DNA from: CAIRDP01 sp037134895
Lineage (GTDB): Bacteria; Bacteroidota; Bacteroidia; Bacteroidales; FEN-979
DNA length: 64,000 nucleotides
Assembly: GCA_037134895.1 (NCBI GenBank)
Contig: JBAXLI010000013.1
Coordinates: 1 to 64,000 of the forward strand
Direction: 5' to 3'
A program made the position numbers and the translations under genes. Each line of letters starts with the position of its first letter. Position 1 is the stretch's first letter. The notes under the pieces are model-generated. The model had not been told where the DNA came from. It searched no databases and worked only from the letters and a program-made list of their open reading frames with translations. This document shows positions 61,974-64,000 of this stretch, piece by piece.

Positions 61974-62465
61974 ATGACCAATAAAATCACCAAACCGGAA
62001 CTCAGTGAAATCAAGGAAAAGAACAAAGGCAGCCGTTCATATACCAATGGTGAGATCACTGTATACTGGAGACCTGATCATTGCATTCATTCTGCAAACT
62101 GCCTGATTGGGTTGCCTAAGGTGTTCAACAACACGGTCAGGCCATGGATCAACCCCCAGGGTTCAACAAGTGATGAGATTATCAGGGTTGTAAACACATG
62201 TCCTTCAAGAGCGCTTACGTATATGAAAAACTGTGGCAGTGCGGCTTCAGGCACTGAAAAAGCGCAGCCTGCCAGGGAGCCCGAAGTTAAAATTCAGATC
62301 CTTAAAAACGGGCCTGCACTTATCCGTGGCAACTATATCATTACCGGCACTGACGGCACTGAGATCAAATCTCCTAACCAGGTTGCCGCCATATGTCGTT
62401 GCGGAGCATCCAAAAAGAAGCCTTTCTGCGACGGAACCCATCATAAAATAGGATTCATTGACTAA
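61974..62465 (+). CDS. Divergent ferredoxin / CDGSH iron-sulfur fusion
   Basis: A 163-residue protein with two iron-sulfur modules. Residues 20-85 form a divergent mono-cluster ferredoxin (WRPDHCIHSANCLIGLP, then NTCPSRALTYM). Residues 103-160 form a CDGSH domain (ICRCGASKKKPFCDGTHHKIGF) with the Cys3-His cluster ligands. Such fusions are small redox or cluster-transfer proteins. It lies 49 bases before pntAA but a weak hairpin separates them. Confidence 0.85.
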   Translation: MTNKITKPELSEIKEKNKGSRSYTNGEITVYWRPDHCIHSANCLIGLPKVFNNTVRPWINPQGSTSDEIIRVVNTCPSRALTYMKNCGSAASGTEKAQPAREPEVKIQILKNGPALIRGNYIITGTDGTEIKSPNQVAAICRCGASKKKPFCDGTHHKIGFID

Positions 62466-62466
62466 A

Positions 62467-62494
62467 ATATGCTTCTTCCCGGCAGAAGGCATAT
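62467..62494 (+). terminator. Weak hairpin before pntAA
   Basis: ATATGC and TTCT pair with AGAA and GCATAT around a CCCGGC loop, with one bulge. No T run follows, so it may be a pause or processing site between the ferredoxin/CDGSH gene and the transhydrogenase operon. Confidence 0.3.
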
Positions 62495-62514
62495 AGCAGC
62501 TAAATTTAGAATTT

Positions 62515-63639
62515 ATGATCATAGGATTACTTAAGGATGAATTGCCCGAACGAAGGGTTGCTCTCTTACCTGAAGCTGTCAAGACTCTGACTGATATGAA
62601 AGTTACAGTGATAGTCGAGACTGATGCAGGGATGAATGCATTTGCTTCAGACAGGGATTATGAGGCCGCAGGTGCTTCTGTTAAGCAAAAGGAAGATATC
62701 CTGAGCTCCGCTGACGTCCTGATCAAGGTACAGGGGCCAGGTAAGGCTGAACTCGAGAGACTGAAGGCCGGACAGGTGTTCCTGGGGGTATTCAGTCCTC
62801 TGATCAACACAGGCCTGGTCAAGGAATTATGTTCCAAAAGTATAACCAGTTTCAGTCTTGACATACTGCCTCGTACCACCCGTGCACAGGCAATGGACAT
62901 TCTTTCATCCATGGCAACTGTTGCAGGATATAAAGCCGTGCTGACTGCTGCAAACAACCTGCCCAAATTCTTCCCCATGTTCATGACTGCTGCAGGTACC
63001 ATTATTCCAGCCAAGGTCCTGATTCTTGGAGCCGGTGTTGCAGGACTTCAGGCACTTGCCACCTCCAGGAAGCTGGGTGCTGTGGTCGAGGTGTTTGATG
63101 TACGTGCAGCGGTAAAGGAAGAGGTCGTGGGGCTGGGCGGAAAATTCATAGATGTTGAAGGAGCTGTAGAAGATAAATCTGCCGGGGGATATGCCGTTGA
63201 ACAGGGTGAGGAATTCAGGAAAAGACAGGCGCAGGCTATACATGATCATGCTCTGAAGTCTGACGTTGTGATTTGCACAGCCCAAATCCCAGGGTGTAAA
63301 GCACCTCTTTTGCTGCGCAGGGAGACTGTCGAAGGAATGAAGGCCGGAGCAGTGATTATCGACCTCGCCTCATCGACCGGGGGGAACTGTGAACTGACAA
63401 GGGATAATGAATCCATTGTTCACGGGCAGGTCAGGATAATCGGGAATTCAGCATTTCCGGCCGAGATGCCCTCTGATTCCAGCAAGATGTTCGGAAAAAA
63501 CGTGATCAATTTCCTTAAACTGATGATCAGCAGCAAGGGAGATTTCAATCTGAACTGGGACGATGACCTCATAAAGGGAACATGTGTAACCCATAATGGG
63601 GAAATCATTAGCGAACGAGTCAAATCTGTTATGAAATAA
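62515..63639 (+). CDS. pntAA: NAD(P) transhydrogenase subunit alpha, domain I
   Basis: A 374-residue protein: the NAD(H)-binding subunit of the proton-translocating transhydrogenase. The opening GLLKDELPERRVALLPEAVKTL and the nucleotide fold VLILGAGVAGLQALATSRKLGAVVEVFDVR, with the RxxxxE-type region nearby, are diagnostic and separate it from alanine dehydrogenase by the following subunits. It moves hydride between NADH and NADP+, driven by the proton gradient. First of the pntAA-pntAB-pntB operon. Confidence 0.95.
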   Translation: MIIGLLKDELPERRVALLPEAVKTLTDMKVTVIVETDAGMNAFASDRDYEAAGASVKQKEDILSSADVLIKVQGPGKAELERLKAGQVFLGVFSPLINTGLVKELCSKSITSFSLDILPRTTRAQAMDILSSMATVAGYKAVLTAANNLPKFFPMFMTAAGTIIPAKVLILGAGVAGLQALATSRKLGAVVEVFDVRAAVKEEVVGLGGKFIDVEGAVEDKSAGGYAVEQGEEFRKRQAQAIHDHALKSDVVICTAQIPGCKAPLLLRRETVEGMKAGAVIIDLASSTGGNCELTRDNESIVHGQVRIIGNSAFPAEMPSDSSKMFGKNVINFLKLMISSKGDFNLNWDDDLIKGTCVTHNGEIISERVKSVMK

Positions 63640-63653
63640 TAAAACTCTTGACA

Positions 63654-63965
63654 ATGACCGAAATCTTGAAATTTTTCATGGAGTACAGGGAGGCAATATT
63701 CATCATTATCCTGTCGATATTCCTGGGCATAGAAGTGATTTCTCATGTTCCTTCCGTCCTTCACACCCCTCTGATGTCTGGTGCCAATGCCATCCACGGA
63801 GTGGTCATCATAGGGGCAATCATCGTGATGGGGCATGCACAGAATACTCTTTCAATGATCCTGGGTTTTATTGCCGTGATCCTTGGTACTCTCAACGTTG
63901 TCGGTGGCTTCGTAGTCACCGACCGCATGCTTGAGATGTTCAGCAAGAAGAAAAAACAAAAGTAG
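63654..63965 (+). CDS. pntAB: NAD(P) transhydrogenase membrane subunit
   Basis: A 103-residue protein with about three membrane helices (IFIIILSIFLGIEVIS, NAIHGVVIIGAIIVMG, FIAVILGTLNVVGGFVVTDRML). NAIHGVVIIGA and NVVGGFVVTDRML are characteristic of domain II of the alpha subunit, here split from domain I. The ATG at 63654 is preferred over the TTG at 63648. It forms part of the proton channel. Confidence 0.93.
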   Translation: MTEILKFFMEYREAIFIIILSIFLGIEVISHVPSVLHTPLMSGANAIHGVVIIGAIIVMGHAQNTLSMILGFIAVILGTLNVVGGFVVTDRMLEMFSKKKKQK

Positions 63966-63973
63966 GAGGAGAA

Positions 63974-64000
63974 ATGGGAACTTTGGAAACCTTGACACGA
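63974..64000 (+). CDS. pntB: NAD(P) transhydrogenase subunit beta, 5' end
   Basis: Only nine codons (MGTLETLTR) are in the window. The ATG is preceded by AGGAGGAG, a strong ribosome site rare in this window, and the gene follows pntAB by 8 bases, the usual order. The identification rests on position. Confidence 0.6.

Noticed and set aside
1..64000. CRISPR array, tRNA, rRNA, insertion sequence or prophage
   Set aside because: No regular repeat-spacer pattern, clover-leaf candidate, transposase or phage gene was found on either strand.

Overview
The window looks like chromosomal DNA of a Bacteroidota bacterium, probably an anaerobe or facultative anaerobe. The evidence is Bacteroidota-style -7 boxes (TAnnTTTG) before many genes, few Shine-Dalgarno sequences, many small signal-peptide beta-barrel proteins, a C-terminal type IX secretion sorting domain on a secreted deacetylase, and DUF4136 and PepSY-like secreted proteins. 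An oxygen-sensitive glycyl radical enzyme and several radical SAM proteins point to anaerobic life, while an oxygen-dependent PdxH suggests some contact with oxygen. No tRNA, rRNA, CRISPR array, insertion sequence or phage gene was seen.

Layout. 1-236: 3' end of a radical SAM/SPASM protein. 342-2675: thioredoxin/thioredoxin-reductase fusion, DUF302 protein, NnrU-like membrane protein. 2680-8925 (minus): a large arsenic resistance cluster, arsR - small thioredoxin - arsF-like - arsG-like - arsD - arsA - arsC - acr3 - DUF6132 - TauE-like. 8961-17177: T9SS-exported polysaccharide deacetylase, DUF1295 protein, an envelope operon (two barrels and a DUF4136 lipoprotein), a B12-binding radical SAM protein, a BamA-like protein. 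17530-21272: two tandem secreted paralogues and an arylsulfatase lipoprotein. 21619-25647 (minus): SulP transporter, CoA-disulfide-reductase/rhodanese fusion, small secreted protein. 25758-34332: a glycyl radical enzyme (GRE) operon with its activase, a phosphofructokinase-like protein with an altered active site and an unknown 179-residue protein; a divergent PAS-LuxR regulator; an AI-2E family permease; and a protein resembling the desulfinase DszB. 34500-45916 (minus): MscS channel with a four-helix partner, then an operon of outer-membrane transporter, aquaporin, lactonase, glucose dehydrogenase, GH13 and GH63 enzymes. 46023-52389: PepSY-like protein, DUF2254, BamA-like, second SulP, SDR. 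52509-60682: a 27-residue membrane peptide, two PocR-domain hybrid kinases, a CrcB/DUF190 pair, a phospholipase-C-fold protein. 60732-64000: secreted protein, PdxH, ferredoxin/CDGSH fusion, and a pntAA-pntAB-pntB operon cut by the window end.

The main discovery is a candidate regulon. An 18-bp dyad, ATACTnA-N4-TnAGTAT, occurs seven times, always between genes. In all five minus-strand cases it ends exactly 22 nt upstream of a TAnnTTTG/A -7 box, and 23 nt upstream in the two plus-strand cases, which centres it near -42 as for a class II activator. It precedes the GRE operon, the DszB-like gene, the secreted-paralogue/sulfatase operon, the MscS operon and three small envelope genes or operons. 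One copy lies in the gap between the GRE operon and the divergent PAS-LuxR regulator, whose family binds palindromes of this size. The DszB-like protein keeps the Cys-His-Arg triad of DszB, lacks a signal peptide and shares this regulatory element with the GRE. I therefore propose, as inference only, a co-regulated and possibly anaerobic system acting on a carbon-sulfur or aromatic substrate.
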